Shown: positions 19,521-29,998 of the stretch, in pieces | How the letters are laid out: each line of letters begins with the position of its first letter | Position numbering within the stretch: position 1 is the first letter of the stretch | From: Rhizomys pruinosus | Taxonomy: Eukaryota; Chordata; Mammalia; Rodentia; Spalacidae | Assembly (NCBI GenBank): GCA_009823505.1 | Contig: VZQC01000610.1 | Span: 864,248 to 928,247, forward strand | DNA: 64,000 nt | Direction: 5' to 3' | Program-made: the position numbers and the translations under genes | The notes under the pieces: generated by a model | Databases searched by the model: none | The model's input: only the letters and a program-made list of their open reading frames with translations | Told to the model about the DNA's origin: nothing

Positions 19521-21044
19521 CAGACTGGTTACCTGCCTCACAATTAAGTCAGCACAGTCACCTTTCCTGACTTCTATTTCATCTTCTCTATGAAACTGTA
19601 ACATGCTATGGGAAAAGCATAATCTAAGAGTCAGTCCCTCAAGGTTTTGGCCAAAACTTAAACAAATCCATTCTTCCTTACCCATTTCTGTTTTCTAATT
19701 TCTTTGGATTAAAGAGAAGCCGAGGCAGCAGGTTTACGAATCTAAGTTCCTGGTAGCAGCATGACTATGTAAAAACCCAGGGCAGAGCTCCCCTGAGACA
19801 CAAGGAAAGGGGAGAACACACAGCCACTTATCTCTTCTCTCAGAGCAGGGCTTCTCCCTGGAGGACTAGAACAGTGGAGAAGGCCATGCACAGGCCTGAC
19901 TTCAATACAGAGATCAAACCATCCGGAGCTGCTGGTGGAGCTTGGCCACTCTGCACACTCTCTACCATGTGGATCTGAGTTCTTCTCTGCTGCATCATTT
20001 TCAAGAAAACCAGCTGCACTGGAGACCCTTGTATATAATCAGTTTCACAACCTCAGTGGAAGAAGAGGATGGAGGATGGAGAGAACAGCTAGAGAGAAAT
20101 GCCGACGAAACCTTTCCATTCTTTCTCGCCAGTTTGGCAACAACCTGCATCTGTACCTCACTCGCAGACTGGAACCATGTCTCCATTTTTGTTGTGGCTC
20201 ACATCACCACATGGACAACCCCTGCTAACTGGTTGGTCCCAGACCACAGCCTTCTCTGGAGGCCTAGGTCCATGTCATTCAGTCTATGGGTGTTTGTCTC
20301 TCACTACTCAGGATGCTCTCAAAAGAAGAGGGAAGGATACAGTCCAAGAAAAATAAAAGCTGGATATCTTATCTGAGCCCTATCCCTGACCTGAATGTCT
20401 GTAAGCAGCTTAGGTCCATATATATCTCCTAACTGCTGCAAGTAAAACTTTCATCTCAGAAGTATGAAAAGACAAGAATGGGGACCCAACTCCATGCTGT
20501 CACACCTAGCAGCCTGGGGAGTTACCTATCTTTTTAAGGACTTTGTTATAATTAGACTCAGCTATAATTGGATCCCTGCTTCAACCCAGTGAAGATTTTC
20601 AGGAAAAGCCAGTATAAAGCAGAGTTTCATGTTGAATTTATTAAAAGACATGTTTAATGTTCATTTTAGTCATGAAGATTAGAGAAAGAAGCACTCAAGA
20701 GAAAGTAGGACACCCCTCAGAGCATGGATGTGGGTTTCTCTCAGTCACACTTACTGAATTGAAATAGCAGAATATACCATTTGGGTGGGGTTTGAAGCTG
20801 TTAATCTTCAGAGGGTTGTTAAGGAACCTAAGTGGAATCACAAATTGGATCGTGAGGGGCACCTGACACGATCACAATCAATAAGGCCAAGCTGTGGATC
20901 ACAGGGATACACGAAGGTCAGACATCATCACTGTAAACAAAGCTAACAGTCTTCTTTGAGACTCCCAGAAAATGCCTAGGAAAATGAACAAGGGCCTGTA
21001 CAAGGTCATATAAGCTCAGGATTTAAGCTTGAATATGCATACTT
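19521..21044. other. Mostly unique sequence with a 144-codon frame
   Basis: No repeats recognised. The plus-strand frame 19942-20376 is the longest in the window outside a known repeat, but its product has no signal peptide, domain or recognisable family, and alternative frames overlap it. Probably chance. Confidence 0.35.
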
Positions 21045-21463
21045 GTGGAAGCTCACAGGGGGACGTTGGGTGTCCTACTCTTTCACTCTTGACCTTTTTC
21101 CCTTGATGCAGAGTCTCTCAATGAACTTGGATCTAGATTGTCAGCCAGCAAGCCTGGCAATTCTGATTCTTCTGTCTCTGCTCCATAACCATGGCACTGC
21201 AGGTCTACACATGGCCGCCCCATAGCCATGACACTGCGGGTCTACACATGGCCATCCCATAGCCATGGCACTACGGATCTACACATGGCCGCCCCATAGC
21301 CATGGCACTGCGGGTCTACACATGGCCACCCCATAGCCATGGCACTGCGGGTCTACACATGGCCGCACATGGTTTTTGTTTATACGGATGCTTGGAACTT
21401 GATCTGGGGTCCTCATGCTTACACGGCGAGCACTGTTACCCACAGGACCATCTCTCTAGCTCC
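21045..21463 (-). repeat. B4/ID_B1 SINE interrupted by a minisatellite
   Basis: In reverse complement, the head GGAGCTAGAGAGATGGTCCT and CATGAGGACCCCAGATCAAG lies at the right, and the B1-derived half (complement of GATTGTCAGCCAGCAAGC) at the left. Between them lies a five-copy 37-bp array that must have expanded from SINE sequence. Confidence 0.75.
21189..21373. repeat. 37-bp minisatellite, five copies
   Basis: CCATGGCACTGCGGGTCTAC recurs at 21189, 21226, 21263, 21300 and 21337, an exact 37-bp period with a few transitions. The array sits inside the minus-strand B4 at 21045-21463. Confidence 0.95.
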
Positions 21464-22659
21464 AGCTGTGTCGAAGTTCTGTCAGCTAAGGAGAGGCTTC
21501 ACCCAGTCCCAGGATGAAGGACTCCCTTCCCTTCCTATGACCCCATAATTTTTGTATCTTTTTATCTTGCCTTAGAGAGACATTTAATGCCTCTTCAAAA
21601 TCCATCTGAAGGAGTTTCATATCCATTGGGGGTGTTCCCCCAAGGGAGCTATGCTTTCAGTGTCTGTGGTTATGCTTGATTGAGTCTGTAATCCACTGAG
21701 AAAGTCTGGCTCCACTTGATCTATGTTCTAATGTGATGAACAGTCTAGAGCTGAAGGAAAGAGCAGAAACTGAGTTTCCTTCATAGATCCAGTCAAACAT
21801 TGTCTACTACAATGGTAAATCTCCTGGATATGAAGAGTGCATGTGCACTGTGTATAATGAAGGGTAAAATCCTGACTCAGGCTGATTCAGCTTGATAAAG
21901 GAGAAGTCTCCTCTGACCAACAAACAGCTTTGAGAACTCAGTGGTCACCTCATTCAATTGCAGTAGTGTAACAGCCAATTCTAACAGCCATCACCATGTC
22001 AGACATGGTATCTGAGACTGCATGACTCATTCCTACTCTGGAGCCAGTGTCATATATTCTTCCAAATATCAGGGTGCTCCAAGCACTCATGTGCTCTTTG
22101 TCCTAAGCATACTAATCCCACATCTTTGCAGAAGATTACAGCAAGCCTCTTACCTAACCAAGTGTGAAAGAGAAAATCATTATGGGTCTGCCGATCATTG
22201 TCATGGTCTGTTATATTTAACAACAACTCATTCTCCATGAATGATTTAATACAAGGAGATGTGAAATAGACCCATGTTTAGAAATCAAATTATTTAGTCA
22301 AAAAGTTCAGTGTGTTACATACACTTTATGTTCAGCTCTGGCTGCTCCACACTTTCTATCTGAAGGTCTCAAAGGGTGATTTCTACACGTGACAGACAGG
22401 GGATGCCTTTTCAAAGTTCAAGTCCATCAGATGCCTTATCATTCTTGGGACGTATGAACTATTTATTCATAATCCAGTGGGAAATTTATCTTTGACTTTA
22501 CATAAAACCAAGAGTAGATATGTGCTCAAAAATTTAGCTATATGCTATTCTGAATACTACAAATATTGTATCCATAGCTGGTATTATTGCATCATGTCTT
22601 TGAACAAACATCAGCCAAGTAGATCTTATAAAATGCTTGTATATAAGAAAAATTTTTCT
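21464..22659. other. Unique sequence
   Basis: No repeat family recognised. Frames at 22022-22240 (plus) and 22050-22238 (minus) overlap each other and have no recognised domain. Confidence 0.4.
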
Positions 22660-22877
22660 TCTAGTTTTAATTTATTTTTATTTATTTGTATGTGTCTGTA
22701 TGTGTATGCCACAATAGTGCAGGTGCCCCTCGAGACCAGAAGAGGGTGTCAGATCCCCTGGATCTACAGTAACAGGTGATTATGAGTTGCCTGCCTGGCA
22801 TGGATGCTGAGAATCAAACTCAGTTCCTCTGCTAGGATAGGAAGTGTTCTTAATTGCTGAGCTGTCTCTCCAACCTC
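22660..22877 (-). repeat. B3/RSINE1-type SINE
   Basis: TTTTTATTTATTTGTATGTG, GCAGGTGCCCCTCGAGACCA, GAAGAGGGTGTCAGATCCCC and GAGCTGTCTCTCCAACCTC are the tail-to-head landmarks of a minus-strand B3/RSINE1. Diverged. Confidence 0.8.
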
Positions 22878-23374
22878 AAGACATAAGTGTTTCAATGTGC
22901 CTACTATGTGTTAAGTCCTGTGCCAAGTTAATGGGATCAGTATAGAAAATAATCCCTGCTCTTAATCAGTGTTTAGTTAAGTGGAGACAAAATTAATGCT
23001 TTTGCCAGTTAGTGACAGGAAGATTAGGATTGTGGTAGGAGGTTCAAGAGATTGAACACTTCAGCAGGGTAAAAGTCAGGTTCTATGGGTAGAAGAAGAT
23101 TTTCATTAGAAGCTTAGGGTTAGGCCAAGGCCTGGGGGCTATTTAAATGCTTTGGGATAAGTTAGTCTGAGATTGGCGAACTCTCTACTTGCATTACCTT
23201 AATTAATGGGGGAAACCTGAAAAACAGAGGCTGGGCTGGTTGCAGGAGGCAGAGCCTTGGTTGCTAGGCTGTGGGTGCTTCTACCCCAAGAGGAAAATTA
23301 CTTTGGGAAAAATGCCAAGCAAATGAAATGATGCAAGGTCTACAGACAGATACAGTATGGAATGTCAGAGGAAA

Positions 23375-23419
<45 letters not shown>

Positions 23420-24139
23420 CAGGGACTTCTCAATCTGCTCTGACTACCTTCCAAGGACAGTAGCTGAAATTCTATGTCTCTTTCTGGATCTTAAACTGCT
23501 GGATGCTGACCTGTCAATGTGCAGGGAAGGACAGTCACCCTTAGCTGATGGTTGTTAGAGAATCTAATTTTCAGCCTTTTTGCAGTGTGACCTTGTGACC
23601 TACTTTGGTCTATAAAATAAAGTGGAAATGGAAATTTCCCTTTAATAGCTCGGGTCTCAGGGCATCTTGAGTGTTTTTGTCTCTTCTCTTGGAATTAATC
23701 CTCTAGCCTAAAATCGATGTATGCCGGCCCCTTCTGGATCAACCAGAGGAAGCAGAGCTCCCTTCCCACCTCTAACTACAAAGTTCCAGCCAACAATTGA
23801 TTAGGAGCCTGTCATGCATGTGAATGAGCCTCAGACAACACAGGAAAATCCTGATGCTAATCCAGCCCAGGTGGGTGTAGTGTCCAGCTGGCATATCGTC
23901 TTATAAACAATAATAAATGGGCACTGTAATCCACTGGATGTTGGGGCTATTTGTTACATGGTATTATTATAACAACCAGTTACTGCATACAGAATATTCC
24001 TTGAATTTTAATTGGCTTTCCTGAATAGTTGGGAAGTATCAGATTCACTGTAAGCTGCACACACCCTTTTTCTGACCATGATAAACCTTCTATCCACTTC
24101 TCCACCATTAGGACACATGCAGGATACCCATAGTATAAT
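22878..24139. other. Mostly unique sequence
   Basis: Apart from the (CA)n at 23376-23415, no repeat was recognised. 23700-24060 is AT-rich (TTATAAACAATAATAAATGGGC, CTTGAATTTTAATTGGCTTTC) and could be conserved noncoding sequence; this is an inference from texture only. Confidence 0.4.
23376..23415. repeat. (CA)n microsatellite
   Basis: About 20 uninterrupted CA units in otherwise unique sequence. Confidence 0.98.
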
Positions 24140-24530
24140 ACATTGTGACAGTTACTTTTGCATTGTTGTGACCAAATACCTGGCAGAAATAGCTCAGTGG
24201 AGGAAATGTTTATTTTGGCTGATTGTTTTACAAAGATTTCAGCCCATCACAGCAGGAAGGCATGACAGAACAGCTCTTGCCTTGGTGGCAGGATCCTGTA
24301 GTGGGAGCTTTTCCATATGGCACCTTTCCTGTATGGTGACTGATTAGGAAGCAGAGAAAGCAAGCTAGAACCACAGATGGGCAGAACCTTCAAAGCTTTT
24401 TTCTTCCCCTGGGAACCAATTTCCACTAGCCCAGCACCACCTTGGAGGTATATCCATAAGCTGAGGACCAGAAACCCAAACGGGAACCTGTGAGGATGCT
24501 CCAGATTCCAGCCATATCAGACTCAAAGAT
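24140..24530 (-). mobile_element. MaLR-type LTR
   Basis: GACAGTTACTTTTGCATTG, TGTTTATTTTGGCTGATTG, ATCACAGCAGGAAGGCATGA, TGGTGGCAGGATCC and GGAAGCAGAGAAAGCAAGC match the reverse complement of a rodent MaLR LTR from 3' end to 5' end. Diverged, with no intact terminal repeats. Confidence 0.6.
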
Positions 24531-24566
24531 AGACAACACACAGTAAAGGTTGAAATGCACAACACA

Positions 24567-24720
24567 GCCAGGTGTGGAGGTGCAAGCCTTTAATCCCAAA
24601 TGCTGGGATTAAAGGCTTGCACCTCCAGGTGCAAGTTCAAGGCCACCCTGGTCTACATAGCAAGTTCCAGGCCAGCTGGAACTAAAGGGAGACCCTGTCT
24701 CAAAAAGGCAAAAAAAAAAG
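24567..24720 (+). repeat. B1 SINE with an internal perfect palindrome
   Basis: Ordinary B1 ends (CAGCCAGGTGTGGAGGTGC and GAGACCCTGTCTCAAAAAGG) and an 11-bp target duplication TGCACAACACA at 24556-24566 and 24721-24731. Where the GGAGGCAGAGGCAGGCGGAT core should be, the element carries the reverse complement of its own upstream sequence. Confidence 0.93.
24575..24627. repeat. Perfect 24-bp inverted repeat with 5-bp loop
   Basis: Arms 24575-24598 and 24604-24627 are exact reverse complements (GGAGGTGCAAGCCTTTAATC paired with GATTAAAGGCTTGCACCTCC), separated by AATGC. Both arms derive from B1 sequence. A replication-time template switch is the simplest explanation. Confidence 0.97.
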
Positions 24721-24731
24721 TGCACAACACA

Positions 24732-25629
24732 TTATAAAGTCATACTGCTTCTTACAGTCATAGAAGGAAGTCCAAAATAATAGGTCAATAGTATAGAGAC
24801 TATGCTTAAGAGAAGAAATGCCCTCAACTGCCCTAGTCATACAAGGAGCCAATATTTTGACTATCTGGCAGGCTTCCTCATGAAGAGCAGTGTGCATATT
24901 CAAAATGAAACTGTTCAGTAATACAGACCTGGCTTGCTCTGTTGCTCTGAATTCATTCTGATGTCACCTGACAGACCTAAATTTTAAATAACTTTGTTCT
25001 TCAAGTATTCCAAACAAAATAGTCTGGTGTTCAGAAGAGCAGAGCCAAATGTTCCTGCATGATGTTAGCATCAGGTGAGATCCATCAGCAATGTTATTAT
25101 CCACCCAGAGAAAATGTTAACCTAGACAAACAAGTGGCACCAGTGACCTTAATTAAAGTCAGATTTCTCCCTGAGCTACTACTCGCAGTGCTATTTCAGT
25201 TTCAGTCCCCATCAGAGGACACGTGGTTTCCCTTTGTTATTCACTTCCTCTCTAGACGCATGGCACATGCTGGGTGTCATCCCAGATTTCTTCTGCCTGG
25301 GTTTTCTTCTGACCACAATTATATTCCCAGGAGCTGACATACAGCTGGAACACACCTCCTCATCTTCACCTTAGGAAGGGGAGTGTCATGTGGGTGGAGC
25401 TTCACTCTTACTATGCTCATGTTAGGGACAAGAGTGAGAACACTGCAGAGACCAAATGTTGTCGCTTTCCTTGCAGGTGTCTGGAGAGCTCAGGTGGGTT
25501 GGCTGTGGGTCCCACAAGATGAAAAAAAAATATGAAGCCTCCCTTGATGAGATGTCATGTTTAGAAAATGAGATTTGCAACTTAAACTTTATCACCACAA
25601 AAGAAGAAAATACTAGGTAATAGATTTCT
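24732..25629. other. Unique sequence
   Basis: No repeat family recognised. The frame 25059-25337 has no recognised domain. Confidence 0.4.
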
Positions 25630-26005
25630 ATTAACTCCTTTTCTCATATCCATGATAAAATAACAGACGAAAGCAACTTTAGGAAGGAAGGGCTTATTTG
25701 GACTCAACTTTTGGCTCAGCAGTCTGCCATGGTAGAGAAGGCATGGTGGCAGGAGCGTGAGGCAGCTGCTAATATTCATCTCTGCAGTCAGGAAGTAGTA
25801 GGCAGAGATGAATACTGCTTCTCAGCTCACTTTCTCCTTTTAATTTGTTCCAGGATCCTAGCCCATGGGACTGTACCACACACATCCAGGATAGCTCTTC
25901 TCTCCTCCATTAAGGCTCTCTAGAAACACCTTCATAACACCAGACATTTATCTTCTAGGTGACTCTGCCATCAAGTTGACTATCAAGATTAATCCTCAAA
26001 AGATT
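25630..26005 (-). mobile_element. MaLR-type LTR
   Basis: Landmarks in reverse orientation: ATGATAAAATAACAGACGAA, GGAAGGAAGGGCTTATTTGG, GCATGGTGGCAGGAGCGTGA, CAGGAAGTAGTAGGCAGAGA, CATCAAGTTGACTATCAAG. This matches a near-complete rodent MTE/MTD-like LTR. TTCATCTCTGCAGTCAGG and GGCAGAGATGAATACTG show a local inverted similarity. Confidence 0.75.
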
Positions 26006-26013
26006 GTACAGAT

Positions 26014-26162
26014 GGGGCTGAAGAAATGGCTCAGCTGTTAAGAGCATACGCTGCTCTTGTGGAGGACCTGAATTCAGTCCTGGCCCACAATCGCCTGTTA
26101 TTCTAGCTACAAGGAAGCTGACGCCCTCTCCAGGCCTCTGTGGGCACCTGCACACACACATG

Positions 26163-26209
<47 letters not shown>

Positions 26210-26240
26210 ACAGAAACACATACACATAAATAATTTTTTA
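26014..26240 (+). repeat. B3/RSINE1-type SINE with (CA)n tail
   Basis: GGGGCTGAAGAAATGGCTCA, GTTAAGAGCATACGCTGCTC, GACGCCCTCTCCAGGCCTCT and GTGGGCACCTGCACACACA are RSINE1-like. The (CA)n at 26165-26207 is part of its tail, and it ends ACACATAAATAATT. Confidence 0.8.
26165..26207. repeat. (CA)n microsatellite
   Basis: Pure CA repeat in the tail of the plus-strand SINE at 26014-26240. Confidence 0.97.
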
Positions 26241-26446
26241 AATTTTAATTTATTTTTATTTTATGTGTATGAGTGTTATGCCTACATGTGTGTAAGTACA
26301 CCCATGTAAGGACAGAAGAGGGCATTGAATCCCCTGGAACTGGAGTGAAGGACAATAGTTAGCCATCATGTGGGTTCTGGGAATTGAACCTGGATCTTCT
26401 GCAAGAACAGCCAATGTTCTTAATCACTGAGCCATTTCTCCAGCTC
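26241..26446 (-). repeat. B3 SINE, minus strand
   Basis: TTTTATTTTATGTGTATGAG, GGACAGAAGAGGGCATTGAA, GGGTTCTGGGAATTGAACC and GAGCCATTTCTCCAGCTCC. It is tail-to-tail with the preceding plus-strand SINE, so a read-through transcript could fold back. Confidence 0.85.
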
Positions 26447-26536
26447 CAAAAGGCATAAGATTCCCTGGAACTAGAGTTTTGGACAGTTGTTAACCACCAT
26501 GTAGGTACTGGGAACTGAATCCGGGTCTTCTACAAG
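26447..26536 (-). repeat. Second partial B3, minus strand
   Basis: ATTCCCTGGAACTAGAGTTT, GTAGGTACTGGGAACTGAA and GGGTCTTCTACAAGA repeat the central part of the adjacent B3, suggesting a partial tandem duplication or a second insertion. Confidence 0.75.
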
Positions 26537-27089
26537 ATTTTTTAAATTGTACAAAAACTCTAAATATAGTTTTTTTTTTGCTATATCTGATCTTTCTCAC
26601 CATTTAATATTATTTTCCCTCTTTCTCTCCTTCCCCCTTCCTCACATCCTTCTCTTTATCTCTTCTTTTTCTTATTCACATTTTTCTTTGTTTGTGTCAG
26701 TAAGTATTGATTCTACCCATTGCCTTTCGATCCCAAGCTGAAGCAGATACCCTAGCCCATCTTGCCCTGTACCCACAGGAAACTTTGATGAAATACTCTC
26801 CTTCTGATAATAACTTTCTTCATTCTTTTCTCTTAATCTAAAAACAAGTCCCACTAAAAATGGCTTGATAACTCACTACTCACAAACCACCCATGTCTTG
26901 TATCTCTTCTCATGTTCTACTGCCCTGGGAGACAGTGGCATATTCTGGCCTTCTTACTTCAAGTGTGCATGCTCAGAGAGACCAGAGCCTCTGTACCTGG
27001 TGTCAATTCCATGGAAAACCTTGAACAGTTAAACATTTCTTTGCTATATTTTTTTTCTGTCTGGTAAAACTTCATCACAGAGAGGAAAT
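26537..27089. other. Unclassified, with a pyrimidine-rich stretch
   Basis: 26610-26700 is CT-rich (CCTCTTTCTCTCCTTCCCCC). The rest shows no recognised family. Confidence 0.45.
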
Positions 27090-27475
27090 GACAGGAAGTA
27101 AATCCATTGATTTATTACACTGTTGTGAGCTTATGTTGGAGAAAGATAACTTACAGGAAGAAGTATTTATTTTGGCTCATGGTTACTGGTGTGTCCATAT
27201 GGTAGTGAGGGCTCATGTCATGGCGGCCAAAAATCGGAGAAGAAAGAAGAGGGCAAGACACAGTGTCCAAGGACACCTCGGGTGAACAGCTTCCTCCAAT
27301 TGGGCCACTTCTATCTTTTACCTCCATCTACTGGTGTCATTGTATTATGAATCTAAAGAAGGATTGATCAGTTTATTAGATCAGAGCTACCATGATGTAT
27401 GCTCTCTGGAGTCTCCTTATAGATACCTCCAGAAATATATTTCACTAATTTCCTAGGTAATTCTTAGTTTAGTTG
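27090..27475 (-). mobile_element. MaLR-type LTR fragment
   Basis: GAAGTATTTATTTTGGCTCA, CATATGGTAGTGAGGGC and GATTGATCAGTTTATTAG resemble the antisense 3' part of other MaLR LTRs in this window. Diverged; extent approximate. Confidence 0.5.
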
Positions 27476-27618
27476 ACATGATTACACAGTGTGTATCTTG
27501 GGTAAATATAAAGATTTTACACTGTAAAGCATTCCAGTGCTGGAAATTTTTGTTTACATAATATATCCTGTTATATCCTTATCAATAAAATGGATAAACA
27601 TACAAAAGAATATATAAA

Positions 27619-27838
27619 GGCTGGAAGGATAGCTTAGCCGTTAAGAGCAGAACACTCTTGCAGAGGACCTACGTTTGATTCCTGGTACCCACAATGCAGG
27701 TAACAACTGTCCCTAACTCCGATTCCAGGGGAATCCAATGCCCTCTTCTGACCTCTGCCAGTATTGCAGGACATGGGTACACTTACATACATGTAGGCAA
27801 TACACTTATACACATAAAATTTTAAAATAATAAAAAAT
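27619..27838 (+). repeat. B2/B3-type SINE, older
   Basis: GGCTGGAAGGATAGCTTAGC, GTTAAGAGCAGAACACTCTT, GCCCTCTTCTGACCTCTGCC and CATGTAGGCAATACACTTAT. It lacks the internal duplication of the young B2s. Confidence 0.85.
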
Positions 27839-27906
27839 GGAATAGATAAATATGATTCTGACACATCTTCAACTTCATCTTAAATAATTCTAGTGCCTTT
27901 ACCTCT

Positions 27907-27978
27907 CACCATCCCTGCATCCCACCTCTGACTTTATATTTGCACCATCCCTGCATCCCACCTCTGACTTTATATTTG
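27907..27978. repeat. 36-bp tandem duplication
   Basis: CACCATCCCTGCATCCCACC begins at 27907 and 27943. The two 36-bp copies are identical, indicating a recent duplication. Confidence 0.97.
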
Positions 27979-28000
27979 CATTAAAATGTGTATATATCAG

Positions 28001-28215
28001 AGCCACAGAGATGGCTCAGCATTTAAGAACACTAGCTGCTCTTGAAGATGACCTGGGTGCAATTCCTAGAATCTACATAGTGACTAACAACCTACTGTAA
28101 GTCCAGTTCCAGGGGGTCTTCTGATTCCACAGGCATTGTGCAACATGGGTGCATTTACATACATGCAGGCAATATACTCATACATATAAAACAAAATAAA
28201 GATAATAAACAAAAT
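28001..28215 (+). repeat. B2/B3-type SINE, older
   Basis: GCCACAGAGATGGCTCAGC, GACCTGGGTGCAATTCCTAG, CCAGTTCCAGGGGGTCTTCT and CATGCAGGCAATATACTCAT. Diverged copy with an A-rich tail. Confidence 0.8.
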
Positions 28216-28438
28216 ACTTAAAGAATAAAATGTGTGCATATCCACATAATACACATATGTATATATCTATGCATATAGGTGTATATGCATTTAATAATTA
28301 ATGTGTAAGTTTAGGACACTTAGATATTGTTGTAGTATTGATTTTTCCTCCAGACATAATATGACCATTCTGTCACCATGGAGCAAAACTATCCTCAGCC
28401 CTGTGGTCAGAGCAGTGAACTAAGTGAAACAGCATGGT

Positions 28439-28527
28439 GATAGCTGGGCCCATGGTAGTGACACTCAGTTATAGCTGAGTCCATGATAGTGACACTCAGT
28501 GATAGCTGAGCCTATTGTAGTGACAGC
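28439..28527. repeat. 31-bp tandem repeat, about three copies
   Basis: GATAGCTG(A/G)GCC and TAGTGACACTCAGT recur from 28439, 28470 and 28501 with a 31-bp period. Confidence 0.92.
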
Positions 28528-28639
28528 GGAGCAGGCATATCATAGGTCAGCCCCTGGGACTCTATCCACCACTTCCTCCTTGCTTTGACCTTAGGGCTTC
28601 TAGGGTCCACAGGAGAGAGAAGGCTGCTCTTGTTAGCTT

Positions 28640-28905
28640 TACCTGTACCTGGACATGGTCTAGAGTCATCCTAGAGGAACAGCCTAGATCAATTTGTCCT
28701 GCAGGTATGTTTATGCGGAATTGTCTTGACTGTCAGTTGATGTAGGAGGACCCAGCACACTGTCATCCTTACCATGACTAGGCAGATGGCCTGAATTGTA
28801 TATGAAAACACACTGAATATAAATCAATCTGCAAACCAGCCAGCAAGAAGCAACTTCCATGGTCTCTGCTGTACTTCTTTGGGTGTGAGTTTCTTGAATA
28901 CAGGC
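28640..28905 (+). mobile_element. MaLR-type LTR fragment
   Basis: GACATGGTCTAGAGTCATCC, GGAATTGTCTTGACTGTCAG, GAGGACCCAGCACACTGTC and GCCAGCAAGAAGCAACTTCC follow the 5'-to-3' order of the intact LTR at 48629, but are diverged. Confidence 0.55.
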
Positions 28906-28973
28906 AATGCTGTGAGGATAGGAAGCAGGCTTGCCTTCAAGTTCCTGCCCTAACTTCCTTCCACACCTCCACA

Positions 28974-29265
28974 CTCTGAGTGGTCAGATCCCATCCACAC
29001 CCATGTACTCTGAATTTTCCAGATCTTATCCAGACCCTGCTCCCTCTGAATCCTCAGATCCTATCCACACCCCTGTGTACTATGAATCCTCACATCCCAC
29101 CCACACCCCATGCCCACTATGAATCCTCACATCTCACCCACACCGCTGCACACTATGAATCCTCACATCCCACCCACACCCCTTCACACTATGAATCCTC
29201 ACATCCCACCCACACCCCTCTACACTGTGAATCCCCCGGTCCCATCCACACTTGCTCCACCTATC
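28974..29265. repeat. 35-37 bp minisatellite, about seven copies
   Basis: GAATCCTCA with flanking CATCCCACCCACACCCC recurs at 29048, 29084, 29121, 29158, 29193 and 29229. Unit length varies between 35 and 37 bp. Two degenerate copies lie to the left. The plus-strand Pro/His/Ser-rich frames across it are by-products. Confidence 0.93.
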
Positions 29266-29998
29266 AGGTCTCATTCATAGAAAAATGAAATTCCAACAGA
29301 TGAACACCACACTCCCAGGTACAGAGAACACCTTGTGCATGCATGATGGTGAGCTTGGAGCACAGAAGGGAAAACCCAGTCCCCTCCCTCCTGACCCATG
29401 GCCTGACGGCCTTGGAAATTTATTTTTGATGAATATTTATGAGAGATGCAGCTTCAATTAAAATATTAAATCCTCATATTAAATTGATTTATCTGAGAAA
29501 ACATACATGCAGGCAACCCACATGCATTCTAGAAGATAAAATGAAGGGCAGAGGTTGCCTTTGCTTATAGCCAACAGAAAATATTGCAGCCATTAAGGAT
29601 TGAAACAAGGGACATAACATAAAAGCATTTCTAAGACATGATGCTTTGGAAGCAGAGTTCCCAACTTGACTTGCAGTTCTAAGTCATCAGGGAATGGCAT
29701 GGGGCAACTTTGGGTTTCCTCAGACATGTTTGTCCACAGGACTGCTTTTTCTCCAAGTGCAAGCTTGTTGGCATACATGTACGACCTCTGCTTTTACTCA
29801 GCCCCCCTGCCGTGTGAAACTCACAGGAGGCCCAGGTAGCCTATTCCTTTGATTCTATTTGGAGATATTGAGGTTTAATGGGTACTACCAGAGGAGTTCT
29901 AGGCTCTTGGATCCAGAACAGGAAACTAGACAGAGACATATAGCTCATAAGAAAGAAAGCAAGAGAATTTACTAAAAAAAGATACATAGTGAAGTAGG
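29266..29998. other. Unclassified sequence between two minisatellites
   Basis: No repeat family recognised. Short frames only. Confidence 0.35.

Noticed and set aside
28980..29288. 102-codon Pro/His/Ser-rich frame
   Set aside because: It follows the 35-37 bp minisatellite, whose length variation would break the frame between alleles.
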